Shown: positions 40,962 through 52,082 of the stretch, one piece after another | Layout: each line of letters starts with the position of its first letter | How positions within the stretch are numbered: the first letter of the stretch is position 1 | Source of the DNA: Proteobacteria bacterium 005FR1 | Lineage (GTDB): Bacteria > Pseudomonadota > Gammaproteobacteria > Pseudomonadales > Cellvibrionaceae | DNA length: 64,000 nt | Direction of reading: 5' to 3' | Assembly (NCBI GenBank): GCA_026192395.1 | Contig: WACF01000001.1 | Span: 3,408,309-3,472,308, forward strand | Notes under the pieces: generated by a model | Database searches by the model: none | Seen by the model: the letters and a program-made list of their open reading frames with translations, nothing else | What the model was told of the DNA's origin: nothing | Position numbers and translations under genes: made by a program

Positions 40962-43213
40962 GCCAGACAGTCGCGAAAACCGTCAGCTATTCCGATCCGA
41001 TTATCGACCAGATCCTTCAGCAGGCAGATGCCCAGTGGGCCGCCAGCATGAAGGTCAATCGTCGCTCATTTCTCAAGCTGGCCGGTATTGCCGGTAGCGG
41101 CTTGACTCTCGCCTTCAGTTTCGGTCCCGCAGCTTTCGCTGACGGTGAAGACGCGCAGATGCCGCAGTTCAACGCTTACGTGCGCGTCTCTCCGGAAGGC
41201 AAAATTTATATCTACGCCACCAACCCGGAAATCGGCCAAGGCGTGAAAACCTCCATGCCCATGATCGTGGCTGAAGAACTCGATGCCGCCTGGGAAGACG
41301 TGGTGGTGGAGCAGTCGCCCATCGGCAGCCAGTACGGTCGCCAGTTCGCGGGTGGCTCGCTGTCCATTCCCATGAACTGGGATGCGCTTCGCCATGCGGG
41401 CGCCGCGGCACGGGCGATGCTCGTTGCTGCCGCTGCCAAGCAGTGGAACGTACCTGCCGACAGCCTGCGCACCGAGAACAGCAAAGTTTTCAACCAGCTT
41501 GGCGATTCTCTCAGCTACGGTGATTTGGCGGAGGTCGCGGCCCGGCAGCCGGCTCCCGCCGCTGATTCCCTTCGTCTGAAGGACCGCAGCGAGTACCGCC
41601 TGCTGGGCAAGCGAATCACCGGCGTCGACAACGAGGAAATCGTCACCGGCCAGCCCCTGTTCGGCATCGACACCCGTCTGCCCGGAATGGTCTATGCAAC
41701 TTACACCAAGTGTCCGGCCTTCGGCGGCAAGGCGGTAAGCGCCAATCTCGATGAGGTCAAGCGACTGCCCGGCGTGAAGGACGCCTTCATTCTCGAGGGT
41801 AACGGCAATTTGACCGAGCTGGCCTCCGGGGTCGCGATCATTGCCAATTCCACCTGGGCTGCTTTCCAGGCTCAGAAGAAACTGAAGGTGGAATGGGACA
41901 AGAGCGAAGCCTCCACCGACAGCTGGACCGAAATCGTCAAGACAGCCGCCGAGTTGGCCAAGAAAGACGGCGACGAGGTGGTCGAGAACAAGGGCGATGT
42001 GGACGGCGCCTTCCAGAATGCTGCGAAGACGGTCGAATCATACTATTCCTACCAGTTCGCCTCTCACGCGCCGCTGGAGCCGCAGAACTGTACTGCCCAT
42101 TACAAGAACGGCATGCTGGAAGTCTGGGCTCCGAGCCAGACGCCCCAGGGCGCCATCGGCAGCGTCGCCAAGGTCACCGGCCTGTCCGCTGACAAGATCA
42201 AACTGAACCAGACGCGCATTGGCGGTGGCTTCGGTCGCCGGCTGCTGAACGACTATGTCTGCGAAGTGGCGGCCATCGCTCAGAAAGTGGATGCCCCGGT
42301 CAAGCTACAGTGGACCCGCGAAATGGACATGCAGCATGACTTTTACCGTCCTGCCGGTTTTCATTCGCTGAAGGGTGCGGTGGATCAGAGCGGCAAGCTC
42401 TCCGGCTGGCAGAACCACCTCATCACCTTTACCAATAATGGCCGACCGGTGAGTGGCGGCTCTCTGAGCAAGGATGAGTTCCCGGCGCTGAACCTGGAAA
42501 ATTACAAGCTCACCCAGACCAATCTGCCGCTCGGCACTCCCTGCTATGCCTGGCGCGCACCGGGTGCAAACGCCTTCGCCTGGGTGATGCAGAGTTTCAT
42601 TCACGAGCTGGCCACGGCTGCCGGACGCGACCACCGTGAGTTCCTGTTGGAAGTGATGGGCGAGCCTCGCTGGTTCGCCGAAGGCAACCCCCGCTCCCTG
42701 AACACCGGCCGCGCCATCGACGTGATCAAGCTGGCCACCGAAAAGGCGGGCTGGGGCAAGCAACTGCCGGCCGGTCGCGGTATGGGCCTGGCTTTCCACT
42801 TCTCCCATGCCGGTCACGTAGCCGAAGTGGCTGAAGTGAGTGTGGACGCCAACAAAAAGCTCACCGTCCACAAGGTGACCGTGGCCACTGACGTTGGTCC
42901 CGTCGTCAACCTGAGTGGCGCGGAAAACCAAGCCGAGGGCGGTATCGTCGATGGCCTCAGCACCATGATGGCGCTCGAGATCACCATGGAAAACGGGGAA
43001 GTGCAGCAAAGCAACTACCACAACTACCGTCCGCTTCGCATCAAGAACGCACCGGTTGTGGAGACGCACTTCATTCAGAGTGAATACTCACCCACGGGTA
43101 TGGGAGAACCGGTCCTGCCGCCTCTGGCGCCAGCCGTATGCAACGCCATCTATGCGGCCACCGGCCACCGCGTGAAGACTCTGCCCCTGAGCAAGGAAGG
43201 CTTCACGATCTAA
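40958..43213 (+). CDS. iorB: molybdopterin-binding subunit of an IorB-type hydroxylase, Tat-exported
   Basis: The 751-residue large subunit carries a twin-arginine signal ([15 protein letters not shown], with A-F-A before DGED), so the holoenzyme probably works in the periplasm. Family blocks include [60 protein letters not shown] and the late glutamate region [19 protein letters not shown]. Isoquinoline oxidoreductase-type enzymes hydroxylate N-heterocycles or oxidise aldehydes and lack a FAD subunit, as here. The actual substrate is not shown. The n-region before the Tat motif is long (32 residues), so an inner start at MKVNRR is possible. No XdhC-like maturation gene is seen. Confidence 0.9.
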   Translation: MSQTVAKTVSYSDPIIDQILQQADAQWAASMKVNRRSFLKLAGIAGSGLTLAFSFGPAAFADGEDAQMPQFNAYVRVSPEGKIYIYATNPEIGQGVKTSMPMIVAEELDAAWEDVVVEQSPIGSQYGRQFAGGSLSIPMNWDALRHAGAAARAMLVAAAAKQWNVPADSLRTENSKVFNQLGDSLSYGDLAEVAARQPAPAADSLRLKDRSEYRLLGKRITGVDNEEIVTGQPLFGIDTRLPGMVYATYTKCPAFGGKAVSANLDEVKRLPGVKDAFILEGNGNLTELASGVAIIANSTWAAFQAQKKLKVEWDKSEASTDSWTEIVKTAAELAKKDGDEVVENKGDVDGAFQNAAKTVESYYSYQFASHAPLEPQNCTAHYKNGMLEVWAPSQTPQGAIGSVAKVTGLSADKIKLNQTRIGGGFGRRLLNDYVCEVAAIAQKVDAPVKLQWTREMDMQHDFYRPAGFHSLKGAVDQSGKLSGWQNHLITFTNNGRPVSGGSLSKDEFPALNLENYKLTQTNLPLGTPCYAWRAPGANAFAWVMQSFIHELATAAGRDHREFLLEVMGEPRWFAEGNPRSLNTGRAIDVIKLATEKAGWGKQLPAGRGMGLAFHFSHAGHVAEVAEVSVDANKKLTVHKVTVATDVGPVVNLSGAENQAEGGIVDGLSTMMALEITMENGEVQQSNYHNYRPLRIKNAPVVETHFIQSEYSPTGMGEPVLPPLAPAVCNAIYAATGHRVKTLPLSKEGFTI

Positions 43214-43252
43214 CTCTTCACAGTCAAAAGAAGCATTATCCGCTCCCGAAGA

Positions 43253-43282
43253 CGCCCAGGCCCAGCCTGGGCGTTTTTGTTT
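43253..43282 (+). terminator. Rho-independent terminator after iorB
   Basis: CGCCCAGGC (43253-43261) pairs with GCCTGGGCG (43265-43273), followed by TTTTTGTTT. It lies 40 bases after the iorB stop. Confidence 0.9.
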
Positions 43283-43345
43283 GTGGGTGGAGGCGTGGGA
43301 TGTGATACGGAAGACGGAGTCCATCGCGGCGAAGCCGTGAGCCCA

Positions 43346-43373
43346 ATGGATCCCGGCCTTCGCCGGGATGACG
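43346..43373. repeat. REP-like dispersed palindrome
   Basis: ATGGATCCCGGCCTTCGCCG followed by GGATGACG can fold as ATCCCGGC/GCCGGGAT. It is the same family as at 19136-19165, with compensating changes in both arms (CCC/GGG in place of TCC/GGA), which suggests that the stem is selected. Confidence 0.75.
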
Positions 43374-43388
43374 CCGAGGAGGAGCTGG

Positions 43389-43422
43389 CTTGTGGTGCCC
43401 GGCCGAAGCCGGTCACCACAAG
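43389..43422. repeat. 15-base hairpin between two REP-like elements
   Basis: CTTGTGGTGCCCGGC (43389-43403) faces GCCGGTCACCACAAG (43408-43422) around loop CGAA, with one mismatch in 15. It lies between the REP-like copies at 43346 and 43459. Confidence 0.7.
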
Positions 43423-43458
43423 GTTCGTTTCCCGTCTCTCGTGCACCGGTCCCACCTT

Positions 43459-43486
43459 CGTCATTCCGGCGAAAGCCGGAATCCGT
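43459..43486. repeat. REP-like dispersed palindrome, inverted copy
   Basis: CGTCATTCCGGCGAAAGCCG followed by GAATCCGT is the reverse orientation of the elements at 19136 and 43346. The two copies in this gap thus face each other around the hairpin at 43389-43422. Confidence 0.75.
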
Positions 43487-43543
43487 GAGCTCCGCAGAAT
43501 CACTCCGACCGCCTTGCGGTGCACCCGCCTTCTGACTCAATCA

Positions 43544-43656
<113 letters not shown>

Positions 43657-43745
43657 TGGGGGCTGGCGATTGGGGCCTCGGTCCCGGCCGCCCTCTGCTA
43701 AACTTCCCCGCCACGACTCCCCGCTAGCGCCGATCTGGAAATCCG

Positions 43746-45338
43746 ATGTCCGAAACCCATGCCGCCGATCAGAAGCAGGAGGTGCCCCGACTCCTGAGGT
43801 CCAGCGCGACCGTTGGCTCAATGACCATGCTGTCCCGGGTTATGGGTCTGGTGCGCGATATCGTCTTCGCCCGCTTCGTGGGGGCGGGTTCGGATGCGGA
43901 CGCCTTTTTTGTCGCCTTCAAGATTCCCAATTTCCTTCGACGCCTGTTTGCCGAGGGGGCTTTCGCCCAGGCCTTTGTGCCGGTGCTTTCCGAATACCGG
44001 GAGCGGGGTTCCCACGCGGCGGTGCAGGATCTGATTGATCGGGTCGCCGGCTGCCTGGGCTCGGTGCTGATCACGGTCACCTTGTTCGCCGTGGTGGCCT
44101 CGCCGGCGGTTGCGGCGTTGTTTGCAATGGGATTTCTCGATGATGAATACAAGTTCGCCCTGACCAGCGACTTCATCAGGATCACCTTTCCGTATCTCTT
44201 CCTTATCTCCATGACCGGTTTTGCCGGGGCCATATTGAACAGCTATGGGCGCTTTGCTGTGCCGGCTTTTACCCCGGTGCTGCTCAACCTGGTGCTGATT
44301 ACCGCGGCAGTGCTGGTTTCCCCGATGTTCGATCCACCGGCGCTGGCGCTGGCCTGGGGAGTATTGACGGCCGGCGTGGTTCAGCTGCTCTTTCAGATCC
44401 CTTTTCTGTATAGGCTGCAGCTCTTACCCCGGCCCAAGGTGGACTGGAAGGATCCCGGGGTGCGCAAGATCCTGAGGCTGATGGTTCCGGCGATCTTCGG
44501 CGTATCGGTCAGTCAAATCAATTTACTGCTCGATACGGTGATCGCCTCTTTCCTGCCTACCGGCAGCATCACCTGGCTGTACTTTTCGGACCGGCTCTCG
44601 GAACTACCCTTGGGAGTATTCGGCATCGCAATTGCGACCGTGATCCTTCCCACGCTGTCCCGGCAGCATCAGGCGGAAGATCCGCGGCAGTTCGCGGCGA
44701 CCCTGGATTGGTCGGTGCGGATGATCTTTCTCATCGGCGTGCCGGCCGCAGCGGCGCTGGTGGTCTTGGCGGAGCCGATCCTTTATTCGCTGTTCCAGTA
44801 CGGCAAAACCACTGCTTTCGATGTGGAAATGGCGAGTTTCAGTCTGCGTGCCTACGGCGTGGGTCTGCTCGCCTTCATGCTGATCAAGGTGCTCGCGCCC
44901 GGTTATTTCGCTCGCCAGGATACCGCTACGCCCGTCAAGATCGGCATTGTGGCGATGGTGTCCAACATGATCCTCAACATTGCCTTCGTGCTTCCGCTGA
45001 TGAATCTCCAGCTGGGCCATTTGGGGCTGGCGTTGGCGACCTCTGCGTCGGCCTTCCTGAACGCAGGCCTGCTGTTCTGGGGGCTGAGGAAGCGGGGAGT
45101 GTACCTCGCTCAACCCGAATGGTTGCGGTTCGGTACGGGGCTGATCGTCGGGACCGGCGCGATGGTGATCGGCCTGTGGTGGATTCTGCAATACTGGGAC
45201 GCCTGGGCCGAGTGGAACTGGTACAACCGCAGCGCCCGGCTGTTTGCGGTGTGTATTCTGGGCGCTGCTGTGTATTTCCTCGGCTTGATACTCTGCGGCC
45301 TTAGAATGCGCCACTTTCGCAGTCCTGCCCGACAGTAA
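43746..45338 (+). CDS. murJ: lipid II flippase MurJ
   Basis: The 530-residue protein has about 14 hydrophobic helices and MurJ hallmarks: SMTMLSRVMGLVRDIVFARF, AFFVAFKIPNFLRRLFAEGA, and the mid-protein GAILNSYGRFAVPAFTPVLLN. MurJ moves lipid II across the inner membrane for peptidoglycan synthesis and is essential in most Gram-negatives. It heads the conserved murJ-ribF-ileS-lspA-fkpB-ispH block. Upstream lie only repeats and the iorB terminator. Confidence 0.95.
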   Translation: MSETHAADQKQEVPRLLRSSATVGSMTMLSRVMGLVRDIVFARFVGAGSDADAFFVAFKIPNFLRRLFAEGAFAQAFVPVLSEYRERGSHAAVQDLIDRVAGCLGSVLITVTLFAVVASPAVAALFAMGFLDDEYKFALTSDFIRITFPYLFLISMTGFAGAILNSYGRFAVPAFTPVLLNLVLITAAVLVSPMFDPPALALAWGVLTAGVVQLLFQIPFLYRLQLLPRPKVDWKDPGVRKILRLMVPAIFGVSVSQINLLLDTVIASFLPTGSITWLYFSDRLSELPLGVFGIAIATVILPTLSRQHQAEDPRQFAATLDWSVRMIFLIGVPAAAALVVLAEPILYSLFQYGKTTAFDVEMASFSLRAYGVGLLAFMLIKVLAPGYFARQDTATPVKIGIVAMVSNMILNIAFVLPLMNLQLGHLGLALATSASAFLNAGLLFWGLRKRGVYLAQPEWLRFGTGLIVGTGAMVIGLWWILQYWDAWAEWNWYNRSARLFAVCILGAAVYFLGLILCGLRMRHFRSPARQ

Positions 45339-45465
45339 CTTTGCTGGAGCTCAGCCGCAGCTCCGACTCGGTCGCCGCGGCCGCCATTTTCGGGCCGCAC
45401 CAGACTGGGGTATACTCGCGCCTTTCATCTGACTTCCCCGATTCGCGACGGAATCCCTATCGCCA

Positions 45466-46428
45466 GTGCCGCATGTGAGCCCAACCAAGCAGTCTGAGAC
45501 CAGCAGGGAACTGATCCGCGGCACGATCAATCTGCGTCCCGAGCACCGGGGAAGTGTGGTGACGATCGGCGCGTTCGACGGTGTTCATCTTGGGCACCAG
45601 GCCATTATGCGGCAAGTGGTGAGCAAGGCAGCGGAGTTGAATTTGCCCTCCGTCGCCATCATCTTTGAACCCCTGCCTCGCGAGTACTTCCAACAGGGTG
45701 TCGCCCGCATTCAGCCATTCCGGGACAAGGTTCAGGCCTTGTTCGAGCAAGGCATTCAACGAGTGCTGTGTCTGCGCTTCGACAAGGGCCTGAGTACCAT
45801 CTCTCCCCGGGACTTCATCCATCGCATACTGGTTGAGGGGCTCGGCACCCGTTATCTGGTGGTGGGCGATGATTTTCGCTTCGGCAATAAACGGGCCGGT
45901 GACTCTGCCCTGCTGAAAGCCGAAGCGGCGATTCACGGCTTCGAAATGGCCCGCGCAGCGACCGTCGAAGTGGACGGTGAGAGAGTCAGCAGCTCACGGA
46001 TTCGCGCCGCGCTTGCCGCGGGTGATTTCGACGAGGCAGAACGTTTGCTGGGCCGTCCGTTTGCCATTTCCGGGCGAGTTCGACCTGGCAAGCAGTTGGG
46101 CCGGGAGCTGGGTGTGCGCACCGCCAACGTCAACATGCGCAGGAAGCATTCGCCGATCACCGGCGTTTTCGCCGTAACAGTGTGTGCCGAGGAGTTTCAG
46201 CTTCATCCGGGGGTGGCCAACATCGGCTATCGGCCAACAGTCAACGAAGTGGTTGAACCACTGTTGGAGGTTCATCTTCTCGATTTCTCAGACTGTCTTT
46301 ACGGCAAGCGAATCTCCGTAGAGCCGAAATCAAAATTGCGTGAAGAAGAGCGCTTCGGCAGCCTTGAGGCGCTGAAGCGGCAAATGGAAAACGACATTCA
46401 GCAGGCGAGAGATTTCTTCGGAATCTGA
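45466..46428 (+). CDS. ribF: bifunctional riboflavin kinase/FAD synthetase
   Basis: The 320-residue protein has an N-terminal FMN adenylyltransferase domain with TIGAFDGVHLGHQAIM and VSSSRIRAALAAGDF, and a C-terminal kinase domain with RPGKQLGRELGVRTANVNM. The usual kinase PTAN motif appears as RTAN. It makes FMN and then FAD from riboflavin. The start at GTG 45466 is uncertain, since GTG 45475 is also possible. It is 127 bases downstream of murJ and 44 upstream of ileS. Confidence 0.93.
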   Translation: MPHVSPTKQSETSRELIRGTINLRPEHRGSVVTIGAFDGVHLGHQAIMRQVVSKAAELNLPSVAIIFEPLPREYFQQGVARIQPFRDKVQALFEQGIQRVLCLRFDKGLSTISPRDFIHRILVEGLGTRYLVVGDDFRFGNKRAGDSALLKAEAAIHGFEMARAATVEVDGERVSSSRIRAALAAGDFDEAERLLGRPFAISGRVRPGKQLGRELGVRTANVNMRRKHSPITGVFAVTVCAEEFQLHPGVANIGYRPTVNEVVEPLLEVHLLDFSDCLYGKRISVEPKSKLREEERFGSLEALKRQMENDIQQARDFFGI

Positions 46429-46472
46429 GCCGAGCCCCTGTTTCATCGAACAATTTTTTCAACTGAGCGACT

Positions 46473-49277
46473 ATGGCCGACTACAAGTCCACATTGAATC
46501 TTCCTTCAACGCCCTTCCCAATGAAGGCAAACCTGGCACAGCGCGAGCCGCAAACTTTGGCCCGTTGGCAGAAGGAAGATATTTATAAGCAGATTCGCGC
46601 ATCCCGGCAGGGCTGCGAGAAATTCATTCTGCACGACGGCCCGCCCTATGCGAATGGCAGCATTCATTTGGGCCATGCGGTCAACAAAACGCTCAAAGAC
46701 ATCATCGTCAAGTCAAAGACACTCAGTGGGTTTGACAGCCCCTACGTGCCTGGCTGGGACTGCCACGGCCTGCCCATCGAGCATCAGGTGGAAAAGAAGA
46801 TCGGCAAGGCCGGCGTCAAAGTGGATCACAAAACCTTCCGGCAGAAGTGCCGCGAATACGCCAGCAAGCAGGTCGAAGGACAGAAGAAAGACTTCATCCG
46901 ATTGGGCGTCTTTGGTGACTGGGACAATCCTTATCTCACCATGGATTTCGGCTTCGAGGCCGACATCGTCCGAGCGCTTGGCAAGATTGCTGAAAACGGT
47001 CACCTGCAGAAAGGCTTCAAACCGGTTTACTGGAGCGTGGTGGGCGGCTCTGCACTGGCTGAAGCTGAAGTGGAATATCACGAGAAGACCTCCTTCTCTA
47101 TCGACGTTCGCTTCCCGGTAGTCGATGCGGCGGATCTTCAGGCCCGAATGCCTGAACTCAGCGGTCAGGGCGGTGTTTCGGTTGTGATCTGGACCACGAC
47201 GCCCTGGACCCTGCCTTCGAACCAGGCGGTGAGTCTGAACGCAGAGCTCGACTATATCGTGGCTCAGGTCGGTGGCGAACGCCTGCTGGTTGCCGAAGCT
47301 TTGCTCGAGTCAGTGATGACCCGCGCCGGTATCGAAGATTATCGCGTGGTCGGCAAGGTCAAAGGGCACAGTCTGGAACATCTGCAGTTGCAGCATCCCT
47401 TCTACGACCGTGTGGTGCCGGTGATCCTCGGCGATCACGTTACGACGGAAGCGGGTACCGGCGCGGTTCACACGGCGCCGGACCACGGTATGGACGACTT
47501 CCTGGTGGGGCAGAGATATGGCATCGGCACGCTGAATTATCTCGACGCGCATGGGGTATTCCGCGACGACGTGGAGCTTTTCGCCGGGCAGCATGTTTAC
47601 AAAGTTGATGAGCCGGTGATCGAAGTTCTGCAGGAGCATGGTGCGCTGTTGCATGCTGGCAAGATCACCCACAGCTATCCGCACTGCTGGCGCACCAAGA
47701 CGCCGTTGATCTTCCGTGCTACGCCGCAATGGTTCATCAGCCTAACGCAGAACGACCTGTTGGGCTCAGTTAAAGAGGCAATCAAGAACGTCAAGTGGTT
47801 GCCCGTCTGGGGGCAGGCACGTATCGAGGGTATGGTGGATTCCAGCCCGGACTGGTGTATCTCTCGTCAGCGAACCTGGGGTGCGCCGATTGCACTGTTC
47901 GTGCACAAGGACACTCAGGCCTTGCATCCAGAAACACCGAAGCTGGTGGAAGCCGTTGCCCAGCGCATCGAAAAAGAAGGGATGGACGCCTGGTTCGATC
48001 TGGATCCAGCTGAACTGCTGGGTGCGGATGCTGCGCAATATGAAAAAGTCACCGACACTCTGGACGTGTGGTTCGATTCCGGCGTGACGCACTATGCCGT
48101 GCTGAGCCGTCGCGAAGATCTGCGCTACCCGGCTGACCTTTATCTGGAAGGGTCCGACCAGCACCGCGGTTGGTTCCAGTCGTCCCTGAAAACCGCGATG
48201 GCCATTCACGGCGAACCCCCCTACAAAGAAGTGATGACCTACGGCTTTACCGTGGACGAAAAGGGACGGAAGATGTCCAAATCCATCGGCAACGTCATCA
48301 CTCCGGACGAGGTCATCAAAGACCTTGGCGCTGACGTGTTGCGCCTGTGGGTGGCGGCTACCGACTGCTCCTCGGAAATGCATGTGTCCAAGGAGATCCT
48401 TAGTCGCGCCTCGGATTCCTACCGCCGAATCCGCAATACTGCGCGTTACTTCCTTTCAAGCCTGAACGACTTCGATCCGGCCACCGATACTGTTGCGCCC
48501 GCGGACATGCTGGCGCTGGACCGCTGGGCAGTTGACCGGGCGGCTGCTTTGCAGTCGGAAATCCTGGATGCGTATAACCGTTATCAGTTTCACGTGATTT
48601 ACCAGAAATTGCACAACTTCTGCGTCGTGGACATGAGCAGTTTCTATCTGGACATCATCCGTGATCGTCAGTACACCAGCAAAGCGGACAGCTTGCCGCG
48701 ACGCTCGGCGCAAACTGCGATTTATCACATCGTCGAAGCCTTTGTGCGCTGGATCGCGCCGATTCTCTGCTTCACCGCCGATGAGATCTGGCAGTTGCTG
48801 CCGGGCGACCGCTCGCAGCCGGTGTTCGCCGTGCGTTGGTATGAACTATTCCGACTGCCCGCGGACGAAAGATTGAATGCCGCTTATTGGCAGCGCATCG
48901 TGCAGGCCAAGGAAGCGGTAAACAAGGTCATTGAAGCCAAGCGCAAGGCGGGGGAAATTGGCAGCTCGTTGGAGTGCGAAGTGACTTTGTTTGGCGACGA
49001 ATCATGGCAGCGTGATCTGGGGCGGCTTGAGGGTGAGCTGCATTTCGTGCTGATCACTTCTTCCGCTTCTGTCGAAGGTCTCGAAGCCGCCGGCGGCGAC
49101 GCGGAATCCAGCGAACTCGCCGGGCTGAAATTAGCGGTTCACAAGACCAGCAACGATAAATGCCCGCGTTGCTGGCACTACGCCGCCGATATCGGCAAGT
49201 CACCGGAACACCCGGATGTCTGCGGACGCTGCGTGGAAAACATCGAAGGGCCGGGCGAAAGCCGGCGCTTCGTATAA
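46473..49277 (+). CDS. ileS: isoleucyl-tRNA synthetase
   Basis: The 934-residue class I synthetase has the HIGH-type motif in [19 protein letters not shown], the [15 protein letters not shown] block, the editing domain with [12 protein letters not shown], and KMSKS in [16 protein letters not shown]-terminal zinc finger of the bacterial type is present: CPRCWHY and CGRCVENI. The length is normal for proteobacteria. It is the third gene of the murJ block. Confidence 0.98.
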   Translation: MADYKSTLNLPSTPFPMKANLAQREPQTLARWQKEDIYKQIRASRQGCEKFILHDGPPYANGSIHLGHAVNKTLKDIIVKSKTLSGFDSPYVPGWDCHGLPIEHQVEKKIGKAGVKVDHKTFRQKCREYASKQVEGQKKDFIRLGVFGDWDNPYLTMDFGFEADIVRALGKIAENGHLQKGFKPVYWSVVGGSALAEAEVEYHEKTSFSIDVRFPVVDAADLQARMPELSGQGGVSVVIWTTTPWTLPSNQAVSLNAELDYIVAQVGGERLLVAEALLESVMTRAGIEDYRVVGKVKGHSLEHLQLQHPFYDRVVPVILGDHVTTEAGTGAVHTAPDHGMDDFLVGQRYGIGTLNYLDAHGVFRDDVELFAGQHVYKVDEPVIEVLQEHGALLHAGKITHSYPHCWRTKTPLIFRATPQWFISLTQNDLLGSVKEAIKNVKWLPVWGQARIEGMVDSSPDWCISRQRTWGAPIALFVHKDTQALHPETPKLVEAVAQRIEKEGMDAWFDLDPAELLGADAAQYEKVTDTLDVWFDSGVTHYAVLSRREDLRYPADLYLEGSDQHRGWFQSSLKTAMAIHGEPPYKEVMTYGFTVDEKGRKMSKSIGNVITPDEVIKDLGADVLRLWVAATDCSSEMHVSKEILSRASDSYRRIRNTARYFLSSLNDFDPATDTVAPADMLALDRWAVDRAAALQSEILDAYNRYQFHVIYQKLHNFCVVDMSSFYLDIIRDRQYTSKADSLPRRSAQTAIYHIVEAFVRWIAPILCFTADEIWQLLPGDRSQPVFAVRWYELFRLPADERLNAAYWQRIVQAKEAVNKVIEAKRKAGEIGSSLECEVTLFGDESWQRDLGRLEGELHFVLITSSASVEGLEAAGGDAESSELAGLKLAVHKTSNDKCPRCWHYAADIGKSPEHPDVCGRCVENIEGPGESRRFV

Positions 49278-49292
49278 CGGAGAAGCAGCCAC

Positions 49293-49814
49293 TTGTCTGT
49301 ATTGAAAACGAAAAGCCTTTGGTTGTGGTATGGCATCGCCATCCTGGCATTCGCTCTGGATCAGTTGACCAAAGTCTGGGCACAGGCGGCGCTCGACGGC
49401 GGCCCGATTGTTATCACGTCCTTTTTCCGGCTTCAGCTCGCCTATAACACCGGTGCCGCTTTCAGCATGCTGTCGGAAGCGGGTGGCTGGCAGCGCTGGT
49501 TTTTCGCCATGCTCGCTGCGGTGGTCAGCATCGCCATTGCGGTATGGATCGGAAGACTGGTGGCGACAAAGGCTTCCCATCGGCGGTGGGAGCTGCTCGG
49601 ACTGAGTTTGATTCTAGGTGGCGCTGTGGGGAATCTTTTCGACCGGATCGCTTTCGGTCACGTAGTCGATTTTATCGTGTGGCATTACCAGGATTACTAT
49701 TGGCCGACGTTCAACATTGCCGATGCTGCGATCTGCGTCGGCGCTGCAGTGCTGATCTTCGACATGTTGTTCGTGCAGCCCAAACACGCAAGAACTCAGG
49801 CAGACGCAAACTAA
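49293..49814 (+). CDS. lspA: lipoprotein signal peptidase
   Basis: The 173-residue inner-membrane aspartic protease has four helices. Its conserved blocks are ALDQLTKVWA, AYNTGAAFSML, GAVGNLFDRIAFGHVVDF (first catalytic Asp region) and FNIADAAICVG (second catalytic Asp). It cleaves signal peptides of diacylated prolipoproteins. It begins at TTG 49293, ten bases after GGAG, and its TAA overlaps the fkpB start. Confidence 0.95.
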   Translation: MSVLKTKSLWLWYGIAILAFALDQLTKVWAQAALDGGPIVITSFFRLQLAYNTGAAFSMLSEAGGWQRWFFAMLAAVVSIAIAVWIGRLVATKASHRRWELLGLSLILGGAVGNLFDRIAFGHVVDFIVWHYQDYYWPTFNIADAAICVGAAVLIFDMLFVQPKHARTQADAN

Positions 49815-50272
49815 TGATGCATATGAGCGAAATTAGTATTGGACCCGGCACTCAGGTGACTCTCCACTTTGCAGTCAAGCTCGATGACGGCTCGGTGGTG
49901 GATTCGACGTTCGAAACCAAACCCGCCACGTTTGTGGTTGGCGATCAGAACCTGCTGGAAGGTTTTGAGAAACTTTTGTTCGGGCTCAGTCCCGGCGACA
50001 AGAACAGTTTTGAAGTCTTGCCTGAACAGGGATTCGGGCAGAGGAACCCCAACAATGTCCAGGAGATACCGCGCGAAGCCTTCGGTACCGATATCGAGCT
50101 GAGCGAAGGCTTGTTGGTGTCTTTCGCCGATGCGAACAATCAGGAACTCCCAGGCGTTGTTCAGTCCTTCGACGAAGAGAATGTTATGGTGGATTTCAAC
50201 CATCCCCTGGCGGGTCGCAACCTCATTTTCGACGTGGAAATAATTGCGGTCGAACCCGCGATCACACACTAA
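49814..50272 (+). CDS. fkpB: FKBP-type peptidyl-prolyl isomerase FkpB (SlpA)
   Basis: The protein of about 150 residues is of the short SlpA type: [40 protein letters not shown], then the insert-in-flap domain and [20 protein letters not shown]. It speeds cis-trans prolyl isomerisation in the cytoplasm and acts as a chaperone. Three ATGs (49814, 49817, 49823) crowd the start; the first overlaps the lspA stop and is taken by position. Confidence 0.93.
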   Translation: MMHMSEISIGPGTQVTLHFAVKLDDGSVVDSTFETKPATFVVGDQNLLEGFEKLLFGLSPGDKNSFEVLPEQGFGQRNPNNVQEIPREAFGTDIELSEGLLVSFADANNQELPGVVQSFDEENVMVDFNHPLAGRNLIFDVEIIAVEPAITH

Positions 50273-50283
50273 GCACTCCTTCT

Positions 50284-51222
50284 ATGACCATTCAAGTCAA
50301 ACTCGCCAATCCGCGCGGCTTCTGTGCAGGCGTGGATCGGGCCATCGACATCGTCAACCGCGCGCTGGATATCCACGGTGCGCCCATCTATGTCCGCCAC
50401 GAAGTGGTTCACAACAAGACCGTGGTGGAAACGCTACGCGGCCGCGGTGCGATTTTCGTAGACGAGCTGGACGAAGTCCCCGACGACGCGATCGTTATCT
50501 TCAGCGCTCACGGTGTTTCTCAGGCGGTGCGTGAAGAGGCAGACCGGCGCAAGCTGCAAGTCTTCGACGCCACTTGTCCCCTTGTCACGAAGGTGCACAT
50601 GGAAGTCGTTCGCTTTAGCCGCAAAGGCCACGAGTGTGTACTGATTGGCCACGCCGGCCACCCGGAAGTGGAAGGCACCATGGGACAGTACGATCATAGG
50701 CACGGTGGCGACATCTATCTGGTGGAGGACGAGGCCGACGTGGCGAATCTCGAAGTCCGGGACTCCCAGAATCTCGCCTATGTATCCCAGACGACCTTGT
50801 CGGTGGACGATACCGCGAAGATCATCGACGCCCTGCGCCGAAAATTTCCGGCGATTCATGGCCCCCGCAAAGACGACATCTGTTACGCGACCCAAAACCG
50901 CCAGGACGCAGTAAAGCAGCTCGCCCTTGAAAGCGATCTGGTTCTGGTCGTTGGCTCCCCCACCAGCTCCAACTCCAACCGTCTGCGCGAGCTGGCGGAA
51001 CGCTGCGGAAGCCGCGCCTACCTGATCGACGACGAGAGCGACATCGATCCGCTCTGGCTCGCTGGTGTGTCCCGCATCGGCGTCACCGCCGGGGCCTCCG
51101 CCCCCGAAGTGCTGGTGCAGAAAGTGGTGGCCAAATTGCGCAGCCTCGGTGCCAGCTTTCCCGAAGAGCTACCCGGCGAAATCGAAAATATCCGCTTCTC
51201 CCTTCCGAAAGCCCTGCAGTAA
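50284..51222 (+). CDS. ispH: 4-hydroxy-3-methylbut-2-enyl diphosphate reductase
   Basis: The 312-residue protein has the three cluster-binding cysteines in [30 protein letters not shown] and [14 protein letters not shown], plus the catalytic [11 protein letters not shown] and [11 protein letters not shown]. IspH makes IPP and DMAPP in the last step of the MEP isoprenoid pathway through a [4Fe-4S] centre. It ends the housekeeping block; the pilus genes begin 283 bases later. Confidence 0.97.
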   Translation: MTIQVKLANPRGFCAGVDRAIDIVNRALDIHGAPIYVRHEVVHNKTVVETLRGRGAIFVDELDEVPDDAIVIFSAHGVSQAVREEADRRKLQVFDATCPLVTKVHMEVVRFSRKGHECVLIGHAGHPEVEGTMGQYDHRHGGDIYLVEDEADVANLEVRDSQNLAYVSQTTLSVDDTAKIIDALRRKFPAIHGPRKDDICYATQNRQDAVKQLALESDLVLVVGSPTSSNSNRLRELAERCGSRAYLIDDESDIDPLWLAGVSRIGVTAGASAPEVLVQKVVAKLRSLGASFPEELPGEIENIRFSLPKALQ

Positions 51223-51505
51223 CTCTCTCCGACAAAAGAGCACATGGCTGTTCGTTCCCCTGATTCGACCGTTCGTTTCTGGAGACAGTCCGCTGTGCTC
51301 GCCGGTTTCACCATTTCCCAAGCATCGAAATCAGATCTATTCGGACTCGTTTTCGAGACTTTAAACACGTTTCAGTAGCCGGGCGACCTCGACATCGTCA
51401 GCGAGTCCGGATCTTTGGCCGTTTATCCCTGACACAAAGATCCGGCTGGGCGGCTGCGCTATCCTCGCCCGTATGCTGAACGATTAATTAGCAAACGGAC
51501 CCGAG

Positions 51506-52063
51506 ATGGCTTGCAGGAAGAAAATACAGGGGCTCACGCTTATCGAACTGATGGTCGTCGTGTTTATTGCGGCCATCGTGCTGGGTTTTGCCGCGCCGAC
51601 CTTCGAAGGGTTTATTCGAAGTAGCCGAAGTACAAGCGAATACAACCGTTTCGTGGGAGACCTTGTGTTCGCCCGATCTGAAGCAGTCAAGCGCGGTACC
51701 GACGTCATCGTTTGCCCAACCACCGACCAGACGAACTGCGCCGGAACCAACTGGGATGGAGGCTGGCTGGTGCGAGTTGCTGGCGGTGGAGACATCCTTA
51801 GAGTCGGACTGGCGACGAATGGTATCGATATCGCCGCAAGCGGTTTCAGCAACAACGGACTTATCACGTTTGACGGTGAGGGAAAAATGGAGAACGGAGT
51901 CGGCGCGAACATTGGTCGCTTCGTGTTATGTGATTCGCACGGCAATACTACCGCTAAAGGAATTAGCTTCTCGACTTTCGGCCAGCACAGGCAAATGCGC
52001 GATACAAACAGCGACGGGATCGTCGATTACAACAACGGGGCCGTGCAAAACGTCAGTTGCTAA
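51506..52063 (+). CDS. fimU: minor type IV pseudopilin, GspH/FimT family (FimU-like)
   Basis: The 185-residue prepilin has a short leader ending in Gly before LTLIELMVVVFIAAI, with the conserved Glu at position 5 of the mature protein. The +1 residue is Leu rather than Phe. The C-terminal part has paired cysteines (VIVCPTTDQTNC and FVLCDS) and AVQNVSC at the end. In the P. aeruginosa locus this first position belongs to FimU, which helps prime pilus assembly. It heads the fimU-pilVWXY1E operon. Confidence 0.88.
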   Translation: MACRKKIQGLTLIELMVVVFIAAIVLGFAAPTFEGFIRSSRSTSEYNRFVGDLVFARSEAVKRGTDVIVCPTTDQTNCAGTNWDGGWLVRVAGGGDILRVGLATNGIDIAASGFSNNGLITFDGEGKMENGVGANIGRFVLCDSHGNTTAKGISFSTFGQHRQMRDTNSDGIVDYNNGAVQNVSC

Positions 52064-52082
52064 GCAAGCGGAGATGCAGCCA

